A DNA stretch of 9,684 nt from Clostridium sp. 1001275B_160808_H3 (GCF_015550425.1 NZ_JADNAT010000042.1:1-9684), one strand, 5' to 3'. Numbered from the stretch's first letter, positions 1-6,277 are shown. Notes: generated from the sequence alone by a model not told the origin. Made by a program: numbers and translations.

Positions 1-40
1 CAACATAAATCAATTTATTCAAATAATTACCTTTATGTTG
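1..40. repeat. Inverted repeat at the window edge, possible terminator stem
   Basis: CAACATAAA (1-9) is the exact reverse complement of TTTATGTTG (32-40), separated by 22 bases. A run of seven T follows on the plus strand at 50-56, but about nine bases after the stem, so it is an imperfect terminator for a plus-strand gene left of the window. For the minus-strand gene at 107-487 the T-run would lie outside the window, so this cannot be decided here. Both arms are AT-rich and chance pairing is possible. Confidence 0.3.
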
Positions 41-106
41 ATTTATCTATTTTTTTCATACGAAACTTTACACTATCTATATTATAAAGCCATTTATGTA
101 AAATTT

Positions 107-487
107 CTATTTATTCTTAGTAATAAATATTCTTTTTATAACAGTTTGTGGTGGATTTGATTTAGTCATAGCTTCGCTTACTCTCATATATACTAAATCT
201 CCATTTTCAATTACTATATTTTCTTTTTTATCATTTGCTGAATTCATAACTTTCGTTTCATTATCTATAATTCCAACAACTGTTATTTTACTAACTTCTT
301 TTCCTTTCATGTACCCTTGTACAGTTATCATAGTTGAATTTCCATCCTCTGATTTTTTTACTTCTGTTACTTCTCCTATAACAACAGGACTTTTGGTTGA
401 CATTCCTTTTTCAGGGGTTGCTCCAATTAAAATTCCTGAAAAAATAATTAGTGAACAAAGTGCTAATATTGATTTTTTAAATTTCAT
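107..487 (-). CDS. Small secreted protein of unknown function
   Basis: The 126-residue product starts MKFKK and continues with a hydrophobic stretch to about residue 22, which is a typical Sec signal peptide with likely cleavage after GA at about residue 23. There is a Cys at residue 11 but it does not sit in a convincing lipobox, so I do not call a lipoprotein. The mature part (about 100 residues) is polar and rich in Lys, Val and Ile, with alternating pattern segments such as VVIGEVTEV and MITVQGYM that suggest a small beta-rich, extracellular or wall-associated domain. No catalytic motif is visible and I do not recognise the family. The start is supported by AAGGAGG seven to eight bases upstream of the ATG. 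It lies 75 bases downstream of the DNA glycosylase gene on the same strand; no clear terminator or promoter separates them, so co-transcription is possible though the functions look unrelated. Confidence 0.8.
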   Translation of the reverse strand: MKFKKSILALCSLIIFSGILIGATPEKGMSTKSPVVIGEVTEVKKSEDGNSTMITVQGYMKGKEVSKITVVGIIDNETKVMNSANDKKENIVIENGDLVYMRVSEAMTKSNPPQTVIKRIFITKNK

Positions 488-562
488 ACTAATTCCTCCT
501 TAATTTATATTCACTAATAGTTTTGTTCTATTTTTTATAAATATTCATAGACTAAATCCAAT

Positions 563-1174
563 TTATTTTTTCGAAACATAAGGATTATTTTTAATATAGA
601 ACCGCCATTTAAAATCTTTAGCTTCTTCAGCATAATCTATACCTATTCTAGTAGTTTCTACAATTTCTATATTCTTTTCATAATTATATTCTAAGTATAA
701 TCCACTATCTATATATAGTTTTTTATAATTATCCTCCCTTGTTATACTTAAAGCCGAACATAACTTAGATGGACCATTAGTTAAATTCTTTTTTTGTGCA
801 TTAGTTAACTCATTATAATTTTTGTTAAATCTAATATTAGATAAATACTCAAAATTATCAATGGGTTCTACAGCTCTTATCAAAACTGCTTCTGGTTCAT
901 CTTTAATATTGGTCACTATATTAAAACAATGATATAACCCATAAATAAAGTAAACATATGCTATTCCGCCTTCCTCGTATAAAGGCTTCGTACGTTCAGT
1001 TCTTTTATAATTATAAGCATGGCATGCTTTATCAGTAGCTCCTATGTAACTTTCTGTTTCCACTATTTTCGTTCTAACCTTTATTCCATTCACTTCTCTT
1101 ACTAAGTAATGACCTAAAATACTTTTTGCAACTTCAATAGCTCCCTGGTTATAAAACTCTTTTTCAATTATCAT
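563..1174 (-). CDS. aag: DNA-3-methyladenine glycosylase, AAG/MPG family
   Basis: This base-excision repair enzyme removes alkylated purines such as 3-methyladenine, leaving an abasic site. The 203-residue length is normal for bacterial members. Family motifs are in order: IVETESY at 37-43 (E41 matches the general-base Glu of the human enzyme, Y43 its base-stacking Tyr), DKACHAY at 48-54 (H52), [15 protein letters not shown] at 73-87 (N85), AVLIRAVEP at 96-104 (R100), and a C-terminal RIGI...WRFYI...YVSK segment. All key residues seem present, so it should be active. The usual RGxMF-like step before the YVY segment reads KPLYEEGG here, a mild divergence. A GGAG ribosome site lies about eight bases before the ATG. 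A TATAAT -10-like element is visible on the minus strand at 1229-1234, but the -35 is poor. It is transcribed divergently from the DUF1622 gene and upstream of the secreted-protein gene. Confidence 0.95.
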   Translation of the reverse strand: MIIEKEFYNQGAIEVAKSILGHYLVREVNGIKVRTKIVETESYIGATDKACHAYNYKRTERTKPLYEEGGIAYVYFIYGLYHCFNIVTNIKDEPEAVLIRAVEPIDNFEYLSNIRFNKNYNELTNAQKKNLTNGPSKLCSALSITREDNYKKLYIDSGLYLEYNYEKNIEIVETTRIGIDYAEEAKDFKWRFYIKNNPYVSKK

Positions 1175-1335
1175 AATAAATCTCCAATTTAAATTTATAA
1201 TTTCATTATTTCTATAACTTTATTATTTATTATACTACTATATTTATTCCTTAAATATTTCATAATTATTACTTATGTTTTTTTTATAAATAGACATAAT
1301 AAATATTATAAAAAACTATTAATCAGGAGATTTAT

Positions 1336-1686
1336 ATGTTAGAAAATTTTATAAAATCAATTATTCCCACTTTAGTAAATATTTTAGAATTAATAGGAAT
1401 TTTGGTTATATGTATTAGTTCTATTAAAGCCTTTTATCATTATCTATATACATTAATAACTAAAAAACCTTATCCACTAAAATGGGAATATGCTAACTCT
1501 ATGGCTACTGCACTTGAGTTTAAACTAGCAGCAGAAATATTAAAAACAGTTATTATTAGAAATATGAGCGAACTAATAATTCTAGGCTCAATAACTTTAT
1601 TAAGAGGATTCTTAACATTAATCATTCATTGGGAAATGAAATCTGAAAATCCTTCTAAAAACAAAAAAGATAGAGAAGCCAAATAA
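1336..1686 (+). CDS. DUF1622 family small membrane protein
   Basis: A 116-residue integral membrane protein with three hydrophobic segments (about 8-30, 62-75 partly amphipathic, and 79-98) and a charged lysine-rich tail. The segment ALEFKLAAEILKTVIIRN (59-76), followed by a leucine-rich helix ending in IIHWE (about 96-100), matches the conserved core of DUF1622 as I recall it. The role of this family is unknown; it is found widely in bacteria, and no catalytic residue stands out. The start is supported by AGGAGA about seven bases before the ATG. The last codons and the stop lie inside a perfect 13-base-pair hairpin that also serves the convergent neighbour, so the coding end is constrained by the terminator. 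I see no convincing promoter in the AT-rich 160-base gap upstream. Confidence 0.85.
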   Translation: MLENFIKSIIPTLVNILELIGILVICISSIKAFYHYLYTLITKKPYPLKWEYANSMATALEFKLAAEILKTVIIRNMSELIILGSITLLRGFLTLIIHWEMKSENPSKNKKDREAK

Positions 1687-1701
1687 AACTTCTCTATCTT
1701 T
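1666..1701 (-). terminator. Intrinsic terminator embedded in the end of the DUF1622 gene
   Basis: AAAGATAGAGAAG (1666-1678) and CTTCTCTATCTTT (1689-1701) form a perfect 13-base-pair stem with a 10-base loop. Read on the minus strand the stem runs directly into a T-rich tract (1668 down to 1663, then more T), which makes it a strong terminator for the DUF3784-type gene whose stop codon ends two bases before it. On the plus strand only a weak TTTT follows at 1706, so termination of the DUF1622 transcript would be less efficient. The DUF1622 stop codon (1684-1686) is in the loop. Confidence 0.88.
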
Positions 1702-1702
1702 G

Positions 1703-2410
1703 CTATTTTAAATTATTAAATGACTGTTTTGTTAAAGATAAATCTTTATAATTTATATATACATCAAAATTTATAGTAGAAATTTTAATGTAAGGTCCTT
1801 TATCACTTTGGATATAGAGCTTAACTTCTTCTCCATCCTTCAACTTAAAATCACCCTTTTTAATGGTACCACCATCACTATATCCATTACTCTTAAATTC
1901 TATTTCTGGAGTATTATCTACAAGCTCTATTGATTTTATATCTTTTCTTTTTAAAGTAGTTCCATACATTCCATCTATAACTATAGTTTCATCTTTAACT
2001 ATAATATTATTTGGTTCATTTCCATATGAAAAAATTATAATTACAAAAGATAATGCTATAAATCCTATAACTACCATTACTATTATTTCTACTTTGCTCT
2101 TTTTATTATGATCAAATCTTTGAATATATATTAAATATCCAAATATAATAATTAATAAAGTAATTACAAAAGGTAGTATAGAAATTTCAAAGTAATTTGA
2201 AACTATAACTCCTACAAATATTACAAAAGATATTAAGTAGCACATTCTTCCCATATGTTTTGCTACTTTTTCAATATCTACTCTCTCTTTTTCCTTTTTA
2301 GATTGTGTATTATATCCAGATATTAGCCAGTAGCATTTATACTTACTAATAGCTATTCCTAATATTATAAATATCATGCAAATAATAGAAATAAATATTA
2401 TGAATCCCAT
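1703..2410 (-). CDS. DUF3784-type membrane protein with a C-terminal PH-like domain
   Basis: The 235-residue product begins with a transmembrane helix (3-22) followed by YWLISGYNTQSKKEKERVD (27-45), the motif I associate with DUF3784 proteins of Firmicutes. Three more hydrophobic segments follow (about 57-72, 77-96, 108-128). The soluble part from about residue 135 to the end is beta-rich, with IVIDGMYGTTLKRKDIKSIELVD and a later GDFKLKDGEEVKLYI, and resembles the bacterial PH-like domains often appended to such proteins. No enzyme motif is seen; the function is unknown. A ribosome site AGAGG lies six bases before the ATG. The gene has its own near-consensus promoter and a strong terminator directly after its stop, so it is probably monocistronic despite lying 108 bases downstream of the small gene at 2519-2725. 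Confidence 0.82.
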   Translation of the reverse strand: MGFIIFISIICMIFIILGIAISKYKCYWLISGYNTQSKKEKERVDIEKVAKHMGRMCYLISFVIFVGVIVSNYFEISILPFVITLLIIIFGYLIYIQRFDHNKKSKVEIIVMVVIGFIALSFVIIIFSYGNEPNNIIVKDETIVIDGMYGTTLKRKDIKSIELVDNTPEIEFKSNGYSDGGTIKKGDFKLKDGEEVKLYIQSDKGPYIKISTINFDVYINYKDLSLTKQSFNNLK

Positions 2411-2444
2411 GACATGCCTCTAATCTAAATATTTCTACAAAACA

Positions 2445-2456
2445 AAGTTATAACTT
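2445..2456. promoter_or_regulatory. Perfect 12-base palindrome downstream of a promoter, possible operator
   Basis: AAGTTATAACTT is perfectly self-complementary and begins about 15 bases downstream of the -10 element of the minus-strand promoter at 2472-2499, that is within the start of the untranslated leader. That position suits a repressor site. The sequence is AT-rich, so a chance palindrome is possible and no known regulator is assigned. Confidence 0.3.
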
Positions 2457-2471
2457 CATCTTATATGGTTA

Positions 2472-2499
2472 ATTATAACACTTTTAATAATACTGTCAA
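2472..2499 (-). promoter_or_regulatory. Consensus sigma-A promoter for the DUF3784-type gene
   Basis: On the minus strand TTGACA (2499-2494) is separated by 16 bases from TATAAT (2477-2472). Both hexamers match the housekeeping consensus exactly. The promoter sits just after the stop of the small gene at 2519 and leaves a leader of roughly 50-55 bases before the ATG at 2410. Confidence 0.85.
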
Positions 2500-2518
2500 T
2501 ATTATTATTAGCTATTTC

Positions 2519-2725
2519 TTACCATTCAATTGTTAAAATATTAACTTCATCTTTTATTAATGATACTTTATACCCTTCAATAACAAGCCAAGTTAATAAT
2601 TCTTTTTGTACTTCATCATCATTACACATAAGTATTGCTGAGACCTTATTTATACTAGACTCCTTGGCATAATTTATATTATCTAATATTTTTCTTTTTT
2701 GATCATTTATAAACTCTAAATTCAT
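2519..2725 (-). CDS. Small protein of unknown function (68 residues)
   Basis: I do not recognise this product. It is cytoplasmic by appearance: no signal peptide or membrane helix, acidic-basic mix, with a predicted helical N-terminus (LEFINDQKRKILDNINYAKE) and an alternating C-terminal half containing VSAILMCND, ELLTWLVIEGYKVSLI and a final ILTIEW, which looks like a small alpha/beta fold. The reading frame is credible because AGGAGG lies about seven bases before the ATG and the composition resembles its neighbours. It is divergent from the metallo-hydrolase gene across a 141-base spacer and is followed by an independent promoter for the next minus-strand gene, so it probably has its own short transcript. 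On the minus strand a TATAAT-like element occurs at about 2771-2776 without a good -35. Confidence 0.7.
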   Translation of the reverse strand: MNLEFINDQKRKILDNINYAKESSINKVSAILMCNDDEVQKELLTWLVIEGYKVSLIKDEVNILTIEW

Positions 2726-2746
2726 AAATATCCTCCTATTTATTTT

Positions 2747-2775
2747 TATTCATTATAAATATGTATTCATTATAA
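2747..2775. repeat. Short direct repeat ahead of the small gene
   Basis: TATTCATTATAA occurs twice, at 2747-2758 and 2764-2775, with a period of 17 bases. Read on the minus strand each copy contains a TATAAT element, so it may represent duplicated -10 sequences for the gene at 2519-2725. It is short and AT-rich. Confidence 0.35.
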
Positions 2776-2799
2776 CTCACTATTATGTTAATTTCTTTT

Positions 2800-2814
2800 A
2801 TTTCCCTGGGAAAT
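2800..2814. promoter_or_regulatory. Palindromic operator candidate next to the metallo-hydrolase promoter
   Basis: ATTTCCC-T-GGGAAAT (2800-2814) is a perfect inverted repeat with 7-base arms around one base. Its GC-rich core stands out in this AT-rich spacer. It ends one base before the -35 element at 2816, and lies between two divergent genes, so a bound regulator could affect either or both. The regulator is not identifiable from the sequence. Confidence 0.5.
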
Positions 2815-2815
2815 A

Positions 2816-2844
2816 TTTACACAAGCCATTTAAATATGTATAAT
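2816..2844 (+). promoter_or_regulatory. Sigma-A promoter for the metallo-hydrolase gene
   Basis: TTTACA (2816-2821) is followed after exactly 17 bases by TATAAT (2839-2844), one mismatch from the housekeeping consensus overall. The start of transcription would fall near 2851, leaving a leader of only about 15 bases that carries the AAGGAG ribosome site. Confidence 0.85.
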
Positions 2845-2866
2845 CCTATAAAAAGGAGATGATATC

Positions 2867-3739
2867 ATGAATAATTTTTTAAGGTTTAAAATTTTAGGTT
2901 CTGGAGGATGTACTTCTATACCTAGAGCCTGTTGTAATTGTAATATATGTACTGAAGCAAGATTAAAAGGCGAGCCATATAAAAGAACAGGCTGTTCTCT
3001 TTATTTATATAATTTAAATATGCTTATAGACACTCCTGAAGATGTAAATTATCAATTAAATAGAGATTCTATAGATAATGTAGATAATATCCTATATTCT
3101 CATTGGGATCCAGATCATACATTAGGCATGAGAATAATTGAACAACTTAGGCTTAACTGGCTTGATTATTTTAGAAACATTGATTGTTCAAAATCAATTA
3201 ATATATATGCATTGAATGACGTTTTTTCTGAAATAAAAGCTATAAAAAATAAATTTGGATCTTATTTAGATTATTATTCTAAACTAAATCTTTGCAGTAT
3301 AAATGAAATACCTTCCAATGGCTATGTTAATTTAGATAATATAAAAATAACATTTATCCCTATAGTATCAAATTGTACTTCAACAGCATTTGTCTTTGAG
3401 CACTTAGATAAAAAAATTATATATGCCCCTTGTGATAATAAACCATTTCCTAATTCAAATATATTTATGAATGCAGATATCGCAATTTTAGGTGGATATA
3501 TTCCAAACGAATACTTTAAAAATAACATATATATTCCAATGGGAAATGAAATATATAGTGCAATGTTTACAATTGATGAAATTATAGAAATAAAAAATAA
3601 ATATAATCTAAAAAAAGTTATACTAACTCATCTTGAAGAAAACTGGGGTAAGAGCTACGATGATTACTTAAGGCTTGAAGCTTCTTTAAAAAAGCATAAT
3701 ATATATTTTGCTTATGATGGAATGGAGATAAACATCTAG
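2867..3739 (+). CDS. MBL-fold metallo-hydrolase, PhnP/PqqB-like
   Basis: The 290-residue product has the beta-lactamase-fold layout of the PhnP group: LGSGG (10-14) in the first strand, a cysteine cluster C22-C23-N-C25-x2-C28 like the structural zinc knuckle of PhnP and PqqB, RTGCSLYL (40-47), LIDTPED (53-59), the metal motif SHWDPDHTLGMR (78-89), APCDNKP with D190, and LTHLEENW with H255 near the end. The metal motif is H79-x-D81-x-D83-H84, with Asp where most members have the second His, and a PMGN segment (about 224-227) has Asn where PhnP-like proteins often have His. These are likely subfamily traits but may change metal use. Members hydrolyse cyclic phosphates or other phosphoesters; the substrate here is unknown, and no phosphonate or PQQ genes are nearby. 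A strong promoter and AAGGAG eight bases before the ATG support the start. Confidence 0.88.
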   Translation: MNNFLRFKILGSGGCTSIPRACCNCNICTEARLKGEPYKRTGCSLYLYNLNMLIDTPEDVNYQLNRDSIDNVDNILYSHWDPDHTLGMRIIEQLRLNWLDYFRNIDCSKSINIYALNDVFSEIKAIKNKFGSYLDYYSKLNLCSINEIPSNGYVNLDNIKITFIPIVSNCTSTAFVFEHLDKKIIYAPCDNKPFPNSNIFMNADIAILGGYIPNEYFKNNIYIPMGNEIYSAMFTIDEIIEIKNKYNLKKVILTHLEENWGKSYDDYLRLEASLKKHNIYFAYDGMEINI

Positions 3740-3748
3740 TTTATCTCC
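3724..3748 (+). terminator. Hairpin terminator with both convergent stop codons in its loop
   Basis: GGAGATAAAC (3724-3733) and GTTTATCTCC (3739-3748) form a perfect 10-base-pair stem with loop ATCTA. The plus-strand stop TAG (3737-3739) and the minus-strand stop (3736-3738 read backwards) overlap at CTAG, within or at the edge of the loop. A short T-run (3751-3754) follows on the plus strand, which makes it a moderate terminator for the metallo-hydrolase gene. The minus strand has no T-run after the stem. Confidence 0.7.
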
Positions 3749-5163
3749 TGTTTTATTACACCAATTGCAACTCCTAGTATATTAACTTCCTTGTTTTCTA
3801 AACTAATTGGAGCATACAAAGAATTTGCTGGCATTAATTTTGGTGAATCTCCATTTAAGTTTAGTGTTTTTAATGTCGCTTCACCATTTAAGCTTGCAGC
3901 TACTATTTCATTGTGATTTGCAGTAGCTTGCTTTTTAATAACAACTAAATCACCATCACAAATATCTTTTTCTACCATAGAGTCACCCTTTACTCTTAAT
4001 ATAAATGAATCCTTTCCTCTTTCTAACCAATATTTAGGTAGATAAAAGCTTCCCTCTATATTATCATTCATTTCTATAGGTGTTCCCGCTGCTATATTAT
4101 TGAACATAGGGATATCTTCTAATTCATTTTCATTATAATAAACACTATTTTCTTCAAATACTTCTTTTTTATTTGAAGCTGTATCTATATTAAATTCAAC
4201 AACGCCTTTATTTTTTAAGTTTATATATTTATACTTTTCAACTGTGTTTACTTGTTTTTTCTTCTTAGCGTTATATTTAATTTTAAAGTTAAAACTCTTT
4301 CCTTTTACATCTATTCCTAAGGTATTTACTTTTCTCCCTTTTATCATCCAAGAATTCTTTTTATTGTTAAGCTCACTATTTAATATGAAAATAAATGAAG
4401 AATGAGGCTTATTTTTATAAATAGCTTTTATAAACTCTATTTCCCCTTTAGTAAACTTCTCCATATCATCTAAAATAACATGACTATATATTCCACCATG
4501 ATTATTTATATATGAAGTAGCATATATAACATGATCATACTCATCCATAAATCCTTTGTTTATTAAACTTTCATTATATAAGTCCTTTATTTTATAGATA
4601 GATTCCCTTGTATACGAATCTTTCTTAATTCTTCCTCCTCGTCCCTTTCTATCAACTTCAAGATAGTATTCCTTAGAAAAATTACTTGCTTTAATCCATA
4701 AAATTTCTTCTAATAAAAATTCAATTGTTGCCTTTTGAAGGAACTTAGATTTTTTATAAAATAATGATATTTCATTTTCCAACTCTTTTAATATCTCTAT
4801 GCCCTTAACTTTATCTATAACTTGCATAGCTAGTCCCTTTTCTCTTCTGAAAGCTTTTGAATATGTTTCAATAATCTCTTCTAGCGTTACTATGTTTAAT
4901 CTATCTTTTTCTAATGAAAATAATGAATAAAAATAGTCCTCTTTACTTTCTTTTTTATAAAGCTCCCTTGCTTCGTATGTCTTAGTATAATTTGATGTTA
5001 CAAATAAAATTTTATCTTCTTCATAAATACAATAATTATTTTCTAAATTTATAGCCTTATATATTGATGCAGTACTTTTCCCTGTTCCTTCTTTACCTTT
5101 CAAAAGCTGATATCCAGAGCTCTTATGGTTTATAAATCTATTTTGAACTTTCGAAAGTTCCAT
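3736..5163 (-). CDS. UvrD-like ATPase domain fused to a LexA-type self-cleaving S24 peptidase domain
   Basis: The N-terminal part resembles superfamily 1 helicases: Q7 in a Q-motif-like start, Walker A GKEGTGKST (23-31, K29), ILFVTSNYTKTYEAREL (52-68) like motif Ia, R-rich RKGRGGRIKKDSYTRESIY (172-190) and a Walker-B-like VILDDMEKF (229-237) where the catalytic Glu of the DExxD motif is Asp (D233). A clear second motor domain with motifs IV-VI is not visible; only about 90 residues (265-350), Lys-rich, lie before the next domain. Residues 351-475 are a full LexA-type peptidase: cleavage site A359-G360 in NIAAGTPI, nucleophile S395 in VKGDSMVE, and base K432 in EATLKTL; the Ser-Lys spacing of 37 equals that of E. 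coli LexA. There is no LexA winged helix-turn-helix. It could be a DNA-damage-responsive ATPase regulated by RecA-stimulated autocleavage; that is inference. The start has AAGGTGGTGA seven bases upstream, and no LexA-box is seen at the promoter. Confidence 0.88.
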   Translation of the reverse strand: MELSKVQNRFINHKSSGYQLLKGKEGTGKSTASIYKAINLENNYCIYEEDKILFVTSNYTKTYEARELYKKESKEDYFYSLFSLEKDRLNIVTLEEIIETYSKAFRREKGLAMQVIDKVKGIEILKELENEISLFYKKSKFLQKATIEFLLEEILWIKASNFSKEYYLEVDRKGRGGRIKKDSYTRESIYKIKDLYNESLINKGFMDEYDHVIYATSYINNHGGIYSHVILDDMEKFTKGEIEFIKAIYKNKPHSSFIFILNSELNNKKNSWMIKGRKVNTLGIDVKGKSFNFKIKYNAKKKKQVNTVEKYKYINLKNKGVVEFNIDTASNKKEVFEENSVYYNENELEDIPMFNNIAAGTPIEMNDNIEGSFYLPKYWLERGKDSFILRVKGDSMVEKDICDGDLVVIKKQATANHNEIVAASLNGEATLKTLNLNGDSPKLMPANSLYAPISLENKEVNILGVAIGVIKQEIN

Positions 5164-5206
5164 ACTTTCACCACCTTAAATCTATCTTATGTTTTTCCGT
5201 ATTTTA

Positions 5207-5235
5207 ATAATATATTTTATAATACTTTATGTCAA
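5207..5235 (-). promoter_or_regulatory. Sigma-A promoter for the ATPase-S24 fusion gene
   Basis: On the minus strand TTGACA (5235-5230) is followed after 17 bases by TATTAT (5212-5207), one mismatch from consensus. It gives a leader of about 35 bases before the ATG at 5163. I looked for a Gram-positive SOS box (GAAC-N4-GTTC type) around it and found none. Confidence 0.82.
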
Positions 5236-5338
5236 ATTACCAATATCAAAAAATCACTATTATATATAATTAATAAACGTATTTAATCTAAGTATAAATA
5301 ACTTATTTACATACCAAAATATAATACATATGTGCAAA

Positions 5339-5391
5339 AAAGAACCTATAAAATTTTTCTCCTTTACAAGTGTCTATTTTATAGGTTCTTT
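5339..5391 (-). terminator. Intrinsic terminator ending the ECF transporter operon
   Basis: The arms at 5339-5354 and 5376-5391 (core AGAACCTATAAAAT and its exact complement) form a 16-base-pair stem with a 21-base loop. On the minus strand the stem ends in a run of T (5340 down to 5335) and lies about 60 bases after the stop of the T-component gene. The long loop is unusual but the stem is perfect. Confidence 0.88.
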
Positions 5392-5449
5392 ATTTAAATC
5401 TATCACTAAAAATATTTTTGAAGCAATTTAAATGAAATTTTATTAAAGC

Positions 5450-6277
5450 TTATATAAAAGGATTATAGAAACGTCCATGATTAAGTATAGTAGCAGCTAT
5501 AGCTATAATAAATATTGCACTGACTATAGCTATTGTTATATAATCTCTTTTTTCAAATTTTCTTCCACTATACCAAGTACGTTTTTTATTTTTCCCAAAA
5601 GCCCTTAGCTCCATTGCTGAACTTATAGTATCTATTCTATCTAAACTTGAAAAAATTAATGGCATCAATATTGAAGCAGAATTTTTAATTCTTTTTGTCA
5701 ATTTCTCCTTTTTAGACATATCAATTCCTCTAGCTTGTTGTGCAAATGATATATCTTGATAATCACGTTGAACATCTGGAATATATCTTAAAGCTATAGC
5801 AACAGAATAAGCAACCTTATAACTAACACCAATTTTATTTAATGATGCTGCAAATTCACTTGGATTAGTTGCAACCATAAATAATAATGCCATTGGTATT
5901 ATAGAAAAATACTTTAAAGTTATATTAAACTGATAAAATAATTGCTCTAATGTTAGTGTATATGGCCCTGCAATTTTAAATAAATCAGTTCTACTCCCAT
6001 AAATATGAACTCCTTCATATGGAGAAAAAATAAATATTGCTAAATTATTTAACAATAAAAATATTAATATGAAATATAGAACAAATGATACTTGCTTAAA
6101 TTCTACTTTTGAAATTTTAAATACAAATATGCTTATAATAAACATAAGTATAAGTACACGTGTATCATATGTAATCATTGAAGCTAATGCCCATATTATC
6201 AAAGCAATTAACTTAGATGCACCTGTCAGTTTATGAATAGGTGAATTTAAATTTGTATATTCAAGCATTTTACTCAT
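5450..6277 (-). CDS. ECF transporter T component (EcfT-like transmembrane subunit)
   Basis: This is the membrane coupling subunit of an energy-coupling-factor importer; it links ATP hydrolysis by the two ATPase domains to toppling of the S component. The 275-residue product has hydrophobic segments at about 22-37, 41-55, 63-84, 122-136 and 246-264, normal for EcfT. The two cytoplasmic coupling-helix signatures are present: AQQARGID at 179-186 (ARG 182-184) and AMELRAFG at 221-228. The start ATGA overlaps the stop of the ATPase gene by four bases, a classic translational coupling arrangement, with AGGAGG about 11 bases upstream inside the ATPase gene. It is the last gene of the cluster and a strong terminator follows. 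Confidence 0.93.
   Translation of the reverse strand: MSKMLEYTNLNSPIHKLTGASKLIALIIWALASMITYDTRVLILMFIISIFVFKISKVEFKQVSFVLYFILIFLLLNNLAIFIFSPYEGVHIYGSRTDLFKIAGPYTLTLEQLFYQFNITLKYFSIIPMALLFMVATNPSEFAASLNKIGVSYKVAYSVAIALRYIPDVQRDYQDISFAQQARGIDMSKKEKLTKRIKNSASILMPLIFSSLDRIDTISSAMELRAFGKNKKRTWYSGRKFEKRDYITIAIVSAIFIIAIAATILNHGRFYNPFI

Noticed and set aside
63..74. AAACTTTACACT near the left edge matches, in reverse, the left arm region of the palindrome at 9611-9631, hinting at terminal inverted repeats of a mobile element.
   Set aside because: The match is about 13 bases, and several such matches are expected by chance in a 9.7 kb AT-rich window. It does not extend, and there is no transposase or recombinase.
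3322..3528. Minus-strand open frames inside strong genes, such as this one within the metallo-hydrolase, and plus-strand ones within the membrane protein and ECF genes.
   Set aside because: They lie fully antisense to genes with clear family motifs, have no good ribosome sites and have low-complexity hydrophobic translations.
5164..5340. LexA/SOS box controlling the ATPase-S24 fusion gene.
   Set aside because: No GAAC-N4-GTTC type site overlaps the promoter. The GAACC/GGTTC pair at 5342-5388 belongs to the operon terminator stem and has the wrong spacing.
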